From: Ancylostoma caninum
Lineage: Eukaryota > Nematoda > Chromadorea > Rhabditida > Ancylostomatidae
Assembly (NCBI GenBank): GCA_037903475.1
Contig: JBAJFG010000009.1
Span: 310,001-374,000 of the forward strand
Direction: 5' to 3'
DNA length: 64,000 nucleotides
The notes beneath the pieces were generated by a model. That model did not search any database and was not told where the DNA came from. It worked only from the letters and a program-made list of their open reading frames with translations. Made by a program: the position numbers and the translations under genes. Shown here in pieces: positions 10,483-21,485 of this stretch. Positions within the stretch are counted from its first letter, which is position 1. Each line of letters opens with the position of its first letter.

Positions 10483-10930
10483 GACAGTCTTTTTCTTAGG
10501 AGAAGGAAATTTGACCTTCTCATGTTCTACAAACTTATTCATGGTCATTCTGGACTTGACCCCGAGAAATAACGTTCGTTTAGATTTTCCATGACTAGGG
10601 GTAACACACTTAAGCTCTACTATCCTAGAGTCAGGCTCAAATGCCGGTCACACTTTTTATAGAGCAGGTTCCGATTACCTAGCACTGAGCAGAGTAAAAG
10701 CAGTTCCCACTAATTCTCGATTCTTCAAATGCATGGTCCGTAGCTACCTAGAATCATGATGCTAATGGTCTATGCTCTGTTCATGGTCTATGTTCTATTG
10801 CTTTCATTTGTCTACTTATTTTATCAAATAGTTGTGATGCTTGTGTTGTTTTAACAGAATACCTAGGATTTCTGTTGTTTTGTTTTTGCTCACTTTTGGT
10901 GCCTCATGTAATAAATAAAAAAATATGTAT
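10483..10930 (+). mobile_element. Decayed 3' end of a CR1/L2-type non-LTR retrotransposon
   Basis: The translation shows the C-terminal region that follows the reverse transcriptase in CR1/L2-like elements. RRRKFDLLMFYKLIHG is followed by LDPEK, then TRGNTLKLYYPRVRLK and CRSHF. After a frameshift near 10670 it continues with VKAVPTNSRFFKCMVRSYL, corresponding to the family's W-N-x-LP...FK...LD-Y block. In-frame TAA (10570), TAG and the frameshift make it a pseudogene copy. The 3' end is T-rich and closes with TGTAATAAATAAA at 10905-10917, the degenerate repeat tail expected for 3' ends of this type. The catalytic domain and endonuclease are missing (5' truncated). Confidence 0.72.
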
Positions 10931-12232
10931 ATATAACAAACATATTTCTGATAAGTCTACTATGTTGCGCACAAGTTGCTGTTAATGGAACACCTGGCCT
11001 ACAAGCCCAGAGAACGAGCCCTACTGTCAGGTTGCATTAGACTCAAGAAGTGTTCCGAAAAAACTTAGATAAGGCCATCTTCTTCTAATGGACTAGAAAC
11101 TGTGGCCTAGAATCCAAGTTGACGTTAGGAACGTTCAAAAGCCCCTAGTTGGCAGTGGCCATTACTTTTGGTACAACTGGGCATTTCTGAAGTTGTGAAA
11201 TGAACTTCTGGTCCCACACTCGCAGCCTTGCTCTTTTTTTTCTCGACAGCACTACAAAGGCAAAGTCTTCTGCTCTTCCTTGCCAAGTGCACCATCCCAC
11301 CCCGAATAATTCGCATTAAATTCTAGCTTTTCTGTTGTTCACTTAGTATCGGACCCCTTAATTCTTTGTTGCGTATTTAACTGTTTGTTTTGATGTTGTC
11401 AATAAATACTCATAGTAATCGGTTCTGGATTCATACACGCATGGAACTAGGAAAGAAAGCTGCTCTCTGTTGCTGCCTTGGACTTCTCTCTTGGTTTTTA
11501 AACTCAAAAATAAGCATGTTATCAATAAAAACGTTTGGATATATAACATTATCCGACACAGAAGGCCTTTAAGATAGTTGTTGCAGCACAACTGCTACGG
11601 TATTCGTGTGAACGGACGAATTTCTTTTCTTGTGTTTGTTTTATTTTTACCCTTTCCATTTGCTCAATTTTTTTTGGCAAGTATGTATCTATGTGGAGCG
11701 CCTTAGAGTGCAGTAAAATAAGTAAATATCATGGTTACCCAAAAAAAACGTCTTAATAAATCTTCCACGTCAGCCATGGTGTGACGCAACTCTACTCAAG
11801 GCGATTTCCTTGTCCATTTCCTCAGATCTGGTTTAATTGTTTACATTATTAAATAAATTCTGAATATTGATCTTGTTAATATCTAGAAAAATCCTTGAGA
11901 AAAAAACCCGCCAACTCCCTCTGAATTCATGACAAAACCGTCCGTCGACTAGAAGAACACGCGTGAGAAGTTTCACTAATTCACCTGTCACTTACTGTTA
12001 CTGCTGTCTGCACAGCTACAGTGCTTCCATTTCCGGTTGTCTGTTCGGCGCTTGTAGCGCACGTCAAATCTTCCACATTCACGGACATTCGCGTGCGGTC
12101 GTGGGAGTATTACTGTACTTTCTTCGGATTTTTTCTGTGGTGTCATTTTTTGCTCGGAAGTGAAATTTCATGCAGTAGAATGGTGATGAAAAACCGTACT
12201 AATGCCAGAGTGTCTCTTCATCATAGGAACTT
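10931..12232. other. Unassigned sequence
   Basis: No gene or RNA is recognised. The minus frame 11125-11316 and plus frames at 11963-12266 are open but featureless. A T-rich stretch occurs at 11630-11690. Confidence 0.35.
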
Positions 12233-12311
12233 TAGTGTAGATGCACAAAGTGTCCTAAAATTTTGAACTCGCATAGTGTAAATGCAGAATGTGCCCTGGA
12301 TTTTGGAACCT
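12233..12311. repeat. Diverged 41-bp tandem duplication
   Basis: TAGTGTAGATGCACAAAGTG at 12233 and TAGTGTAAATGCAGAATGTG at 12274 begin two successive units that also share a later TTTTGAAC/TTTTGGAAC block. An old direct duplication of about 41 bp. Confidence 0.65.
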
Positions 12312-13269
12312 AGGTTACATGTTTTTCCCTAGGCGTAGTAGTTTAGCAGTATGTAGACGACATTATATCGCGCCTTGAGCCAACATAGCCAATTCGGTGC
12401 TCGTTTTTGTGTTTTTCATGAATTTAACCCCATCATATCCATAATAAGGTTGAGCTTCCCATATGTAGCTCTAGTATTTGCGCCCTAGTGTCCTGAGATG
12501 AGCTTACGTCGCTATTGTTTCCGCTGTCGACGACCAACAAGTGTGCTCGTCTTCAAGTGCGCGCCAGTCAAACGGTTATGTCGACAGCTGCATCGCCGCC
12601 CTTTGTTCTTCCGCGTGCATCAACAACGTCTTTGAAACGCTTATGGAACTTAGTCACGCTGATCATTTGAAAGTCCGGATCGCATTTCAACACACGAGGA
12701 TGCGGATCAGGCGGGATCGTGCTGTGGATGAACGTAGCTGTTAACTATGTATAATATAGTGCTGCGGTAGTACTGCATTTACTTTGATGCTTGTTGTCAC
12801 AGAACCTTTCTTGCGCGGCCGGCTAAAGTGGACTCTTCTCTACGGCGCGTTTGTTTTTCTTAGAAGAGTACCAGCTTCTTCCAGATTAGTTATTTTCTTA
12901 GTATGCACTTTCGGAAGAGGAGTTCCACGCATAGTCAAAATTGGAGTTGAGGTGAGGGCCTTAAAGCATTTCCGCAGTTGAATTTAGTTTATTTTCCTGG
13001 TCTTTTCTTATTCTGGTCCTCTGATTGGATTGCGCTCTTTCATCCCTCAATCTTTCTGCTCAAGTGTTTCATGCGACGTATTCGATGGATTAATTGAAAT
13101 TTCTTTCATTCATCTATCCACCGCTCCTCACTGAGGACCTATCCGTATTAATTAGTGTGCCTCACTCCTAGAACTCTCCATCATAGCATAGATTCGTTGC
13201 ATTGCAGTGCTTATGTTCCTGGAGTGTTTTCTGAACACATGCTTTCTTCCTTAGCTATATAATAAGCTG
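12312..13269. other. Unassigned; CpG-rich open segment at 12500-12746
   Basis: The plus strand from 12502 to the TAA at 12742 is open for 80 codons, with several cysteines and an Arg-rich end, and is CpG-rich compared with its surroundings. No acceptor/donor pair frames it and no domain is recognised. It could be an exon, but this cannot be supported from sequence alone. Confidence 0.3.
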
Positions 13270-13860
13270 CTAGGTTTCCAGTTTTTTAAAGTAGCGATTA
13301 GTTGTAAATATCACATGCATGCATTTCCCCAAAGTTCTTCTAATTACTCGAAAGACGATGGAGCGATCTAGAATTCCTACATACCCTGAAAAATAAGAAC
13401 TATGTATAGGCATCCGTGCTCTGTCCTGGAACACTTACAAATTGATTTGCATCAATATTCTGGAGTTTAATATGATAGTTTCATGCGAAAAAAGGCTTAT
13501 GCCGTCTTCGACCAAGGTCTCCTGAATAAACCTTCAACTCGCAATGCTCGAGAAACTAAGATCCTAGCTACCTAATCACAATGTAAGTCCCTCGCGTTCT
13601 GACACCAGAAGCAGATCCTAGGTTTGTAGCAGTCCTGTAGGTCCGCGAAATCACTGGGTTCCGTATTTTCGGCTGCTCACCCTGTAATTGTTCCAGGACT
13701 ATTCTGTTAATTTTCAGAACCCCTTCCTCTGAAAAGCGGGTGATTCCCAATCTCTGAGTTTCTTTGCCCATATTGATGTATTCTGTGGTGATTTCGCGTT
13801 TCTCTTGTGAACTCGCGGTCACTTCTCTCACAGTATCACTTACTATTCTGTCAATATTCC
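13270..13860 (-). CDS. Candidate two-exon 3' end of an unknown gene
   Basis: On the minus strand an open segment from about 13860 down to 13681 ends in TTACAGG/GTGAGC. A very good acceptor (CTTATTTTTCAG, ending 13386) opens a second segment, 13385-13270, that ends in TAG. The phases agree: one base left at the donor and two at the acceptor make a Gly codon. The first segment encodes a charged, helical-looking stretch (SSQEKREITTEYINMGKE), the second a basic tail ending YFKKLET. No family is recognised and the upstream boundary is unclear. The matching phase (1 in 3 by chance) and the strong acceptor are the only support. A stop-free read-through of the first segment also exists to 13568. Confidence 0.3.
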
Positions 13861-13969
13861 GAAATAGTTAAGCTCTTGTGAGCGTCAAAGGATCGCCAAA
13901 GCGGACCTTGCTACCAAAAACGCTGAGGAAAAAGAAGAAGAAGTTGAACTCTTGATAGATCCTCCACTT

Positions 13970-14215
13970 TCAAATTGTGGGGATGCTCTGCCCCGAAATC
14001 ATTGAAAAATAAGAAAACAAAAAAATCAAATTAGACAACAACAATATTTATCACTCTTTGATTGGTACAGGGATTACTGAACTCATGGGAGGTCCATCCC
14101 TTGCAAATTTCAGGAATGCTCCACAAAAACTTGCGAAATCATTGAAAAATAAGTGTCAGATCCGAGAACTACAACATTCATCAGTCATTGATTGGTACAG
14201 GGATTACTGATGGCA
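13970..14215. repeat. Tandem duplication of a roughly 115-bp unit
   Basis: GAAATCATTGAAAAATAAG occurs at about 13996 and 14134, and TTGATTGGTACAGGGATTAC at about 14057 and 14189, each in the same order, showing a direct duplication with moderate divergence. No coding role is apparent. The GATTGG core resembles that of other repeats in the window. Confidence 0.75.
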
Positions 14216-14943
14216 GAACTCGTGCTCATTCACGTTGATTTCCTGCTCTTTAAGATCGCCTCCAGGTAGTCGTCTAGATATCAGATCAACTTGAGCGAAT
14301 TTTTTTCGTAGCAGTGGGAAAATTTCGAAAAATCCTTAGCTTGGGTCTTCATGAATAATGTAGCCTTATCCTCAATGGAAGACTCTCGAATTCGTAACGA
14401 ATTGTCTTTCTTCACCTGTTCCTATTACATATTCCAGCCAGCGTCTTCGAACAATACACGTCGGTGGCGTTTTTCTGGCCACCCATTTCGTATGTGTTCC
14501 ATGCATGAAGGAGTACACATAGTAAGTAGCTCGGGAATGCGCAAGAAAAAACGTGAGGAAACAGGCGCCAGCGGCAGAATGGAATGAGGATGTCGGTTTA
14601 AAGAAGGCTTGAGATGAACCCCACTGAACCGGTTTCGTCTCGAATCGCACGAGAAGAACGTCTTGAAGAACTGCTGTAGTCAGTTCAGGCGTGCTCAACC
14701 CCGGCCCCGCAGCCACTTCTTACCAGTGGGGGACGGCGCGCGTTGCCAGTGCCACCTCTCGACTTCTGACGAGAACTCGAGAGCGCTGCTGTTCACCGGG
14801 GGTAAGTGCAGCCATTTATGATGGCCTCGAAAAACACCTTCATAACGTCGTGCTAAGTCCTCTACTCTGGCTCTGCCTGTTTTATTTTCCCGTATAGGAG
14901 TCGAGTGATACGCTTTCCTATACCTGGCTCGAGTCCGTGATAC
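14216..14943. other. GC-rich region open on both strands, no firm gene
   Basis: On the plus strand there are two segments framed by good splice signals: 14438-14521 (TATTCCAG...GTAAGTAG) and 14689-14801 (AGTTCAG...GTAAGTGC). Joining them in phase gives an early stop in every combination tested. On the minus strand 14988-14708 is open and ends in a donor-like ACTG/GTAAGAAG. The evidence conflicts, so no gene is called. Confidence 0.3.
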
Positions 14944-15345
14944 CCTTTCTTCAATAAATTTTGTGGACTTGTGGGTTATCCTCCGCATCTAGTTTGGATT
15001 CCAGTGATGAAAAATCTGTAACAGGAGACGCAGATGGGCCATCTTTACCCTTTGACCTCCTAAACAAAAGAGTGTGCCCATATTCGAGCTGTGTAGTCTT
15101 GGCTTCCACATCTTCTTCCATTTGGCAGACAATTTTTCGACCTTTACCTTCCCAATTCCGAATGAACCGCCTTCATCGTCTTGATTCATTCATATCCCGA
15201 TTCTGTGCTTTAATTTTTCATTCTCTAGTCTTATGCATGCTTATCTTCCTTCCCACTTCTTGATCATACAAGAGATGCGCAATTGTTCCTATATTTCATG
15301 CACTTCCACAGAGTTTACCAAAGATTACTCCATGAGGGAGGAGGT
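14944..15345 (-). pseudogene. Possible decayed coding remnant with three in-frame TGA
   Basis: One minus-strand frame from about 15345 to 14951 holds roughly 130 codons. Its only internal stops are TGA at 15298-15296, 15220-15218 and 15175-15173, and it ends with TGA at 14953-14951. The last uninterrupted part, from the ATG at 15121, reads MEEDVEAKTTQLEYGH and ends ESKLDAEDNPQVHKIY. TGA following CGA-rich Arg stretches would fit decay of CpG codons in a dead element. No family is recognised, and a frame this open can arise by chance in 64 kb. Confidence 0.22.
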
Positions 15346-15356
15346 GGGGGGGGGGG
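15346..15356. repeat. Poly-G run (11 G)
   Basis: One of seven G or C homopolymer runs of about ten or more bases in the window. Others are at 18658-18667, 19665-19675, 33580-33591 (C), 43147-43156, 49472-49482 and 59398-59408 (C), besides the G10C9 run at 56604-56622. They could form G-quadruplexes, and their lengths may be unreliable in the assembly. Confidence 0.9.
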
Positions 15357-16325
15357 AGGCACAAGTTATTATGCACTCCTTGTCGTTTTATTTCTCTGCC
15401 ATAATCATATATTTTTGCTGCTCTAAATCATATTTCATGGCGCCGGATCCGAACTACAATGTTTTCTTTTGATTTTGAAATTTTGAATTGAAGCGAAAAT
15501 TTGAGAGATAGCGGAGAAATTTCTATGCCGCTGAATGCACTCAGTTGGTCCGCAAATTTCGATTAAAATAGCGAGAAAAACGGCTCCTAGCAGCAATTCT
15601 AAATGAGAAAATAGAGCATTCCCTCATCCTGGTGATTACGATGATGAGAGGAAAGTCCATATAAGATTTCTATTAACGCAGATGTATTAATAGAGTAAAG
15701 AACAGGGCTGTTCCACAAAATGCTTGGATGAGAATACCATGCTCATTGTTACGAAAGTCACAATTGCTCCATAACCGAGCCTATGTTTGAATGATTATAA
15801 TATTTCATAGCATTTTAACCTATTATAGTTTTCAGATCACATTCAAGTACTGGTCTTTATTTTTGCGTGAAAAGATTCTTAGAAGCAAACTGGGTGAAAC
15901 TTGGCTATTGCGATAGCATGAATTTTTTTCTGAGCAGTTTTTCTCTTCCACAAATCTGATCAATCATTTTCGTGGGAGTAGATGATACGTATCTTTGTGA
16001 GGAGCACTCCTTCCGCTTCAAGAATTTTCCAAAAGGTAGAGCATTTCATGAAGACTGTGGCTATTCCGTAGGTAAAATTGTCGTAGTGAGGCACGTTTTT
16101 GGAAAATGTGTTTTACTGCCAATTACCCCAGAGCGAAGGCCCCGGTTGCGAAACCCGGTCTTATTTCAGAAACATAATATTCTAATCCTTTTCCTATTTA
16201 GCAAAGAAAAGAGCACGATGAAGCTCGGACATCTGGCGGAGAAATAATTTAGCCAAAGCTCTACAATAGCTTATGACTTTTGAATAAAAGGATTGAAATT
16301 AATCCTTTCCTCTTCCTCTTTGTGA
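15357..16325. other. Unassigned; possible upstream exons of the 16.3-kb candidate
   Basis: Plus-strand segments after TATAGTTTTCAG (from 15836) and TCCTATTTAG (from 16201) are open for 25 and 14 codons. The frame 15972-16247 is open and hydrophilic at its start (CEEHSFRFKNF). They could be exons preceding 16332, but their phases could not be combined convincingly. Confidence 0.25.
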
Positions 16326-16331
16326 ATGCAG

Positions 16332-16586
16332 AATATCACAAAGGCTTTTTATGCGTCTAAGGATCAAATCACCGTGTACATAGCGCCTTTTTATAAGCTA
16401 CAGGTTCCTTATACTGATGGGCACGGCCACCGCTTGATTTTAGTATCAAAGGTAGGATTTCACCAGTCTGGCATCAAATCTAAAGTTTTTGACCTCTCAC
16501 GGTTTGCTAAGAATACTTTTTCTCAGGTTTTCAGGCGCTTTTTCACTGTATTTGAATTATTCTCTGGTATACTTGTTGTGATTTGA
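16332..16586 (+). CDS. Candidate terminal coding exon(s), unknown protein
   Basis: The acceptor CTCTTTGTGAATGCAG ends at 16331, and the plus strand is then open to TGA at 16584-16586. A donor-like ATCAAAG/GTAGGATTT at 16451/16452 and an acceptor CTTTTTCTCAG ending 16526 would remove exactly 75 nt and keep the frame, so both the spliced and unspliced forms are readable. The protein has YIAPFYKLQVPYTDGHGH in the middle and a hydrophobic C-terminus (VFELFSGILVVI) that could be a membrane anchor. No family is recognised. The upstream part of the gene is not established. Confidence 0.3.
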   Translation, partial: NITKAFYASKDQITVYIAPFYKLQVPYTDGHGHRLILVSKVGFHQSGIKSKVFDLSRFAKNTFSQVFRRFFTVFELFSGILVVI

Positions 16587-17229
16587 ATACCTTTCACTCA
16601 TCCCACTTGTCCAAATTTTTCATTGTTCATTTGTACAACTGAAAAAAAAACTCGGGAAAGTTGATAGCTCCAAACGGATTCTAGTCCCTGACTCTAGCCT
16701 AACCCATTCCTCGACTATACAGCAACGAAGCTTAACTTAAGTGACTCATTTGCAGCAGGGCAGCTCGGTTAGCCAAAGCGACTGGATGAGCCTGTGTCCG
16801 GACGACACAATTATGGAGTTCTTTAGTGGTGCTCGAAATGTTTCGGCCGACATGGCTCTATTCGTACAACGCCGTCCGCGGCTTGTTTTGCGCGTCCTCT
16901 GGGAGTTCTTCGGACCTCATCGCCCGGGGCCCCGCGACACACGTACATATGTACGTCCCCTTCAGTGTCATTCCGATGAATATTTGATGGTGTCAGTCAT
17001 CGTTTGAAAAGCGGCCACACATCAAGCAGTAACCGCTGCTGAAGTCATTTGTGGACGTCCTGGGTGAACACTTGTAGTGCTCTTTATTTTGATTTCTATT
17101 TTTTCCATCCTTTTTCTTCTGTAGTTTCCGATTACTAAGCATTCCTATAGCGACTAGAAATGAAATTGAGAATCGTTTGGAGGTACAGGCAAAAGAAGCA
17201 CAATTTCGTTTTTCCTTATTTTTTCGTGT
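16587..17229. other. Unassigned; GC-rich patch and 16-bp palindrome
   Basis: Positions 16780-16960 are GC-rich and open on the plus strand without splice support. ACGTACATATGTACGT at 16941-16956 is a perfect 16-bp palindrome of unknown significance. Confidence 0.4.
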
Positions 17230-18030
17230 TTGTTACGAGAAAGCCTTTACACTAAGTGGTGCTCCCAAAGTGATACGGAAATGTGGGACAGGCAAGCGAA
17301 GGTGGGAAATTTTATAATACCCCTTAGTAATGCAAGAATTTTCCAGCATTTTCATGCTGTGCAAACCTTTGGCCCCCGTGTTAGCGAGAGCTCTTTTCAC
17401 AATTATCCCAAAATCTTCCGAATCGAGGCAATCATACTTGTTTACCTTGAACAGCTTCACAAACAAACTTCCATCCCAGCAGTACGAAACAAACCTTCAC
17501 TAAAATAGACGTGGCCTCAGACTCATAAACCCCGAGAGTGCAAGAGTAGCGACTTTCATTAGGTATTACTCGTTCTAATGGCGTCGCACTCATTCTCGAT
17601 GGAATTTTAGTGTTTCCACCCACAATGGAGCTACTCAACGAGTCCACACTGAACCGGATTTCTCCTAGCAACACGTCGTCAATCTTTACAGCTCATAAAG
17701 CTTTTGGGCACTTCTTGGAAGCTGCAGTTACGGGCACTTGGTTTCGTGAGATGAGCTGGGGTTCTTGGACTTCTCTGGATTCATAAGTGTGAGTAGCATC
17801 TACGTACATAGGTCCAGTTCCTTCGGATTCCAGAAAAGAAAGAAGGCTTGAAGTTATTGGACTTTTGAAAAGCGAATGAGTTTGGTTGCATGCTATGCTT
17901 TTATCTGACATTCGGAGAAAATATTTGGTGCAAAATAGAGCTCCGGCCATCCTTTACTTCTTTTTCTCTTCACTGGTAACTAGAGATTCGTTCATTGTTG
18001 GGTTTCTAGCAATAATTGTGCGAACATGAG
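17230..18030 (-). pseudogene. Possible disrupted coding region, unknown family
   Basis: On the minus strand one frame runs from about 18030 to 17509 with only TAA at 17956-17954 and TGA at 17692-17690. After a one-base shift near 17500 the next frame is open to TAA at 17233. In total about 265 codons carry two stops and one shift. The translated segments look protein-like (for example DDVLLGEIRFSVD, KYDCLDSEDFGIIVKRAL and LRLPVPHFRITLG), but no known domain is recognised and no canonical introns remove the breaks. The plus strand is also partly open here, which weakens the case. A retroposed or transposon-derived pseudogene is the favoured reading. Confidence 0.27.
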
Positions 18031-19364
18031 ATTATTATTACATACTTAACTCTATGTACCTTCTTTCGAAGGGTCACATTGTAAACTATTACAATGTAAT
18101 AAATAAATAAATAAATAAATGAGTATTTTAGAGGATATGTATCCCTTTCTATAGGTGCGGAGAATTTGATTTTGACAAGTTACTAGGCAGTTTTCTTAAT
18201 CCAACCCTTTTTAAATTCTCACAATGGTTTTGCTTCTCCATTTTATAAAAGTTACACCATTCACCATTCAATGTCACGTTAATTTTATACAAAACAATCT
18301 TAAATGAGTTTGAAGACCCCCTTCACTGTTACCAGGCAACTATCCAGGAGACCACTTGGAAGCCGCCACAAAACTTTACGCAAAGTCCTTACTAGCTCAT
18401 CTGCAGTTCTGCGCATAGCGAATGGTTGTCCAGAGTTAGCGCCGGCAGGAAGTGCTCTTCAGAGTTTCTCACGTCCTCTTTGCACTTCTGAAAAGCTCAG
18501 AATAATGCATTGCGACGAACGAAAAGTCCAAACGAATATACATAAATGTGCATATTGCCCAGTAGGGATGAGTGACTTCCTATCCTTAGGTGAATGATGA
18601 AAGCTACCAAGAATATTGTTAGAGGTAAAAATAGAGTGGTAGTCGCAAACGAGGGAGGGGGGGGGGGAGGGCATCCTCAAAAAAGAGGACTTTGTCGGAC
18701 AGAATTTTAGAAAAAGGTCCCCTATCAAAGAAGAAATCTGATCTGGAAGAACTTCAACAATTTTGCCAACAGTCACTTATAAAAAGGCGAATGTTATAGA
18801 ATAAGACTCAAAAAGTAAGCCCAAACAAATTTTTTGTCTCCTTCATTAAATGATTCCGTAATAATCGGCTTCAATTTTGTGAAAACCTCCTTCGCTTCAC
18901 CTTTAACAGCCACAGGCATGATAAGAAATAGCATGTTACCTTATAAATTTTCCTGAAGCGCTAAACCAGCACACTTCTCTTGAAAGAGTCGTGGACTTCC
19001 CGAGAGCCTTGCAGCCTTTCCGATCTTCTTCAATGCGTGAGTGCTACAGGCAAAAAATCGCGTGCTTCATTTTCTTTCTGGTTATTTTACAATGACAAGT
19101 ACTCTGTAGAGAAGGCATAGCAGTATTCATTTTTTAATGAAATACACCTATATTTAATACTGTGGGGTTTTAAAGAAATTTCTTGTGAAAAGGAGCTTTT
19201 GACTTCATTGCTTACTGTTACTCGGTCCGAGAGAAAGAACAAAATTTGATTTTGGACTCTCTGTTGATTGCTTATTTAATCAGAACTCGTCCATTTGAGA
19301 TCATCTAGGGTCCATCTATGGACCGCATGAGAAAACATCTGTTGAACTCGAGGTTTGCAGCATC
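18031..19364. other. Unassigned; (AATA)n tail at 18098-18120
   Basis: ACATTGTA and TACAATGT form a small inverted pair just before TAATAAATAAATAAATAAAT (to 18120), which looks like the 3' tail of a plus-strand non-LTR retroposon. No body for it is recognisable upstream. The rest, including a poly-G run at 18658, shows no gene. Confidence 0.4.
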
Positions 19365-19745
19365 GCGAGCGCGGAAGGGCGGCACCGCTGTTGTGCGATT
19401 GGTGCACTCGAACTCTCTCTTCTCTTCGCTTCTAAGTGTTAACTCATTCCTCACCGTTTACGCGTATTACTCGATTCTGGGCTTTGATTCATTGAAACCT
19501 ACTTTCGGGGAACGTTTCAGTGTTTAGATAATCAAAGAAGGATGCAGACTAATAAAAATAAATGAGTAAATAAATAAATGGGTAAATACAAAGGTTATAG
19601 GATCACGTGTTGACCAATTCACATGTTAAGCGAGCAACATTTGGCAGCGGAAAAAGGGTGGGATGGGGGGGGGGGAGGGGGAAGGGGGTGATATGCTTCA
19701 GTGATGCACCAATCATAAAGCAGTAACACCGCCTCCTTGCACAGC
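19365..19745. mobile_element. Putative non-autonomous element of the TGATTGG-core family
   Basis: GGGCGGCACCGCTGTTGTGC followed by GATTGGTGCA at 19377-19406 faces an inverted relative at about 19702-19740 (TGCACCAATCATAAAGCAG...CACCGCC). The same inverted pair of arms occurs at 21270-21485, and a tighter one at 33332-33432. Arm identity is moderate, and ends and target duplication are not resolved. A poly-G run and AAATAAATAAATG lie between the arms. Confidence 0.5.
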
Positions 19746-20699
19746 TCCCTCGCCGATGTTATAATGCAAAACATTTTCGAACTTGGTTTTTTCGACTCCT
19801 CAAAGCTAACCTTGGCTCACTTTTCGACCTTAATTTTATATTTCCTGGAAGAAATATTTCCACGATTCTAGCAGTCGTACATTCTTTAAACTTCAATGCG
19901 GTCGATGTAATGTTTCAAATGAATCCTGGAACAATCCCAAAAAAGTATCTCAGTCTCCAGATCATTCATGCTTTAGTGCATCCCTATAGGGTCGAAAATC
20001 CCACGTATGGGACTTTGCCATGCCCTCTCCTCAGCGCCCAAAGAACTATGCTGGCACATTCCTCTTGCATGACTCCTTCGAATCAGATTTTAATAAATCC
20101 GTAGGTTTTTTTATTTTCTTCGGCAGCGGGCATACATAGGTCATTATGCGTACATATTCCTGGCGCTGAGCACTTTTTCTTGGGAGTCCTGTGGCATGAA
20201 TTATGACCGCCCGTGAGTCGGTCTATTGACGCGACGACGTCCACTCAGCATCCAGCCCACTATAGATGCTGATGACTCTTCCAGCTAAGCGTTCCCGATT
20301 TTTAGCGACGGCCACACGTTGTGAATGGTTTATGCTGACGGGTGCTGCGACGGCGATTAGGGTCTATGGCCATCGGCGGCCACCCCAGTGATCCCCCTGA
20401 AAATCGCGCTCGAATCGTGTTTACGACTGGCAAATTGTTCGTGGCAGTCTCCTGGTGGAGTTAATTGTTCTTCGGAATTTTCTGGAAGCAGTCTGGATGC
20501 CAGTTCGGATTTTCTGCCTGGCTGCTGCGGGCTTTGCTATCGTCTTAGTTCTTAAATGTTCAAGAAGTCCGAGCAGATGGGCCATATCCTTTAAGTTTCT
20601 GAATATAAGTGTTCTACTAGGGATTGTAACTTCGTCAAGTCCTGTACGATTAAAAATAATGGAGATATTACATAATAGAAATTAAGCGAAAAATACTTC
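19746..20699. other. Unassigned; GC-rich block at 20200-20560
   Basis: Positions 20200-20560 are GC- and CpG-rich relative to the AT-rich flanks, with many GACG and GGCGG motifs. No reading frame with splice support or recognisable protein is visible, and no second copy is seen in the window. It may be a GC-rich repeat or a regulatory or exonic segment. Confidence 0.3.
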
Positions 20700-21085
20700 T
20701 TCAAGGTATGGTAGTAATATGATAGTATTTAATATGATGATACACATGCACAAATAATATATTATGTTATATAAACATATTTATGATATATTATGATCAT
20801 AGGAATGCTATAATAGTAGGTAGTGTATTAGCAATAGTAATGGTAGTAATAGTACTAGTAGTAACAATATTACTACAATAGTATGTAGTATAGTAATAAT
20901 AATAGTGATAGTAGTAGTAGTAGTAGTAGTATAATAATAGTAGTGCTGTAGTAGGTAGCAGTGAAGTGTATAATAGGAATATTAATTGTAGTAATAGCAG
21001 CAGTGGTACCCCTCGATTAGTAGTAGTAATACACATGTATAATAATGTATGTAGTAGTAATAGTAGCAATAGTAGCAATGGGGTA
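20700..21085. repeat. Degenerate (TAG)n / (ATA)n microsatellite region
   Basis: About 385 bp of AGT/TAG/ATA trinucleotides with a perfect core of about 20 bp at 20911-20930. The strand-complementary frame reads as Leu/Tyr/Thr repeats, a pure artefact of the microsatellite. Confidence 0.9.
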
Positions 21086-21269
21086 TTGCTCAGAATTCCG
21101 CACCACGACCAAGTCTCTCCATGCCGAACTCAAACATTCGAATATTCGATCACACAAAATACTATGATAGAAATTTTTACTAGAAATCAATAATGAGTCG
21201 GACATTAACTCTAGTCTGTGTCTTCATATGAACACAGTAAATTCAAAATAGGTTTTCCTACAAGTGCAG

Positions 21270-21485
21270 TGCCTTTTGTGGGGAACGGGGAGGAGTCGCT
21301 GTTGCACGATTGGTGCATTCAAACACATTTACCGGCCCTTGGATGTGAACTCGTCTAGCGTTCCCATACGATCACAGCATACATATATGAACAAGCTTGA
21401 ACGTGAGCGGAGGGCAAGTTGATATAAGGACGTTCAAATGCGCCAATCATAGAGCAGCGGCACTGCCCAGTTTTCAGCACGATGC
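21270..21485. mobile_element. Putative MITE of the TGATTGG-core family
   Basis: The left arm has GGAGTCGCTGTTGCACGATT, GGTGCATTCAAAC (about 21290-21325). The right arm, in reverse complement, has GTGCCGCTGCTCTATGATTG, GCGCATTTGAACG (about 21425-21470). The arms align over about 45 bp with moderate divergence and enclose about 100 bp of non-coding sequence. Shares its arm consensus with 19365-19745 and 33332-33432. Confidence 0.6.

Noticed and set aside
11826..11845. SL1-like GGTTTAATTG
   Set aside because: Diverges from the conserved leader after ten bases; no donor or Sm site follows.
14438..14801. Two consecutive plus exons with good splice sites
   Set aside because: All phase combinations tested give an immediate or early stop; the minus strand is equally open.
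20121..20145. U6 snRNA-like CTTCGGCAGC
   Set aside because: Only a short match; the rest of the U6 sequence and its T-rich end are absent.
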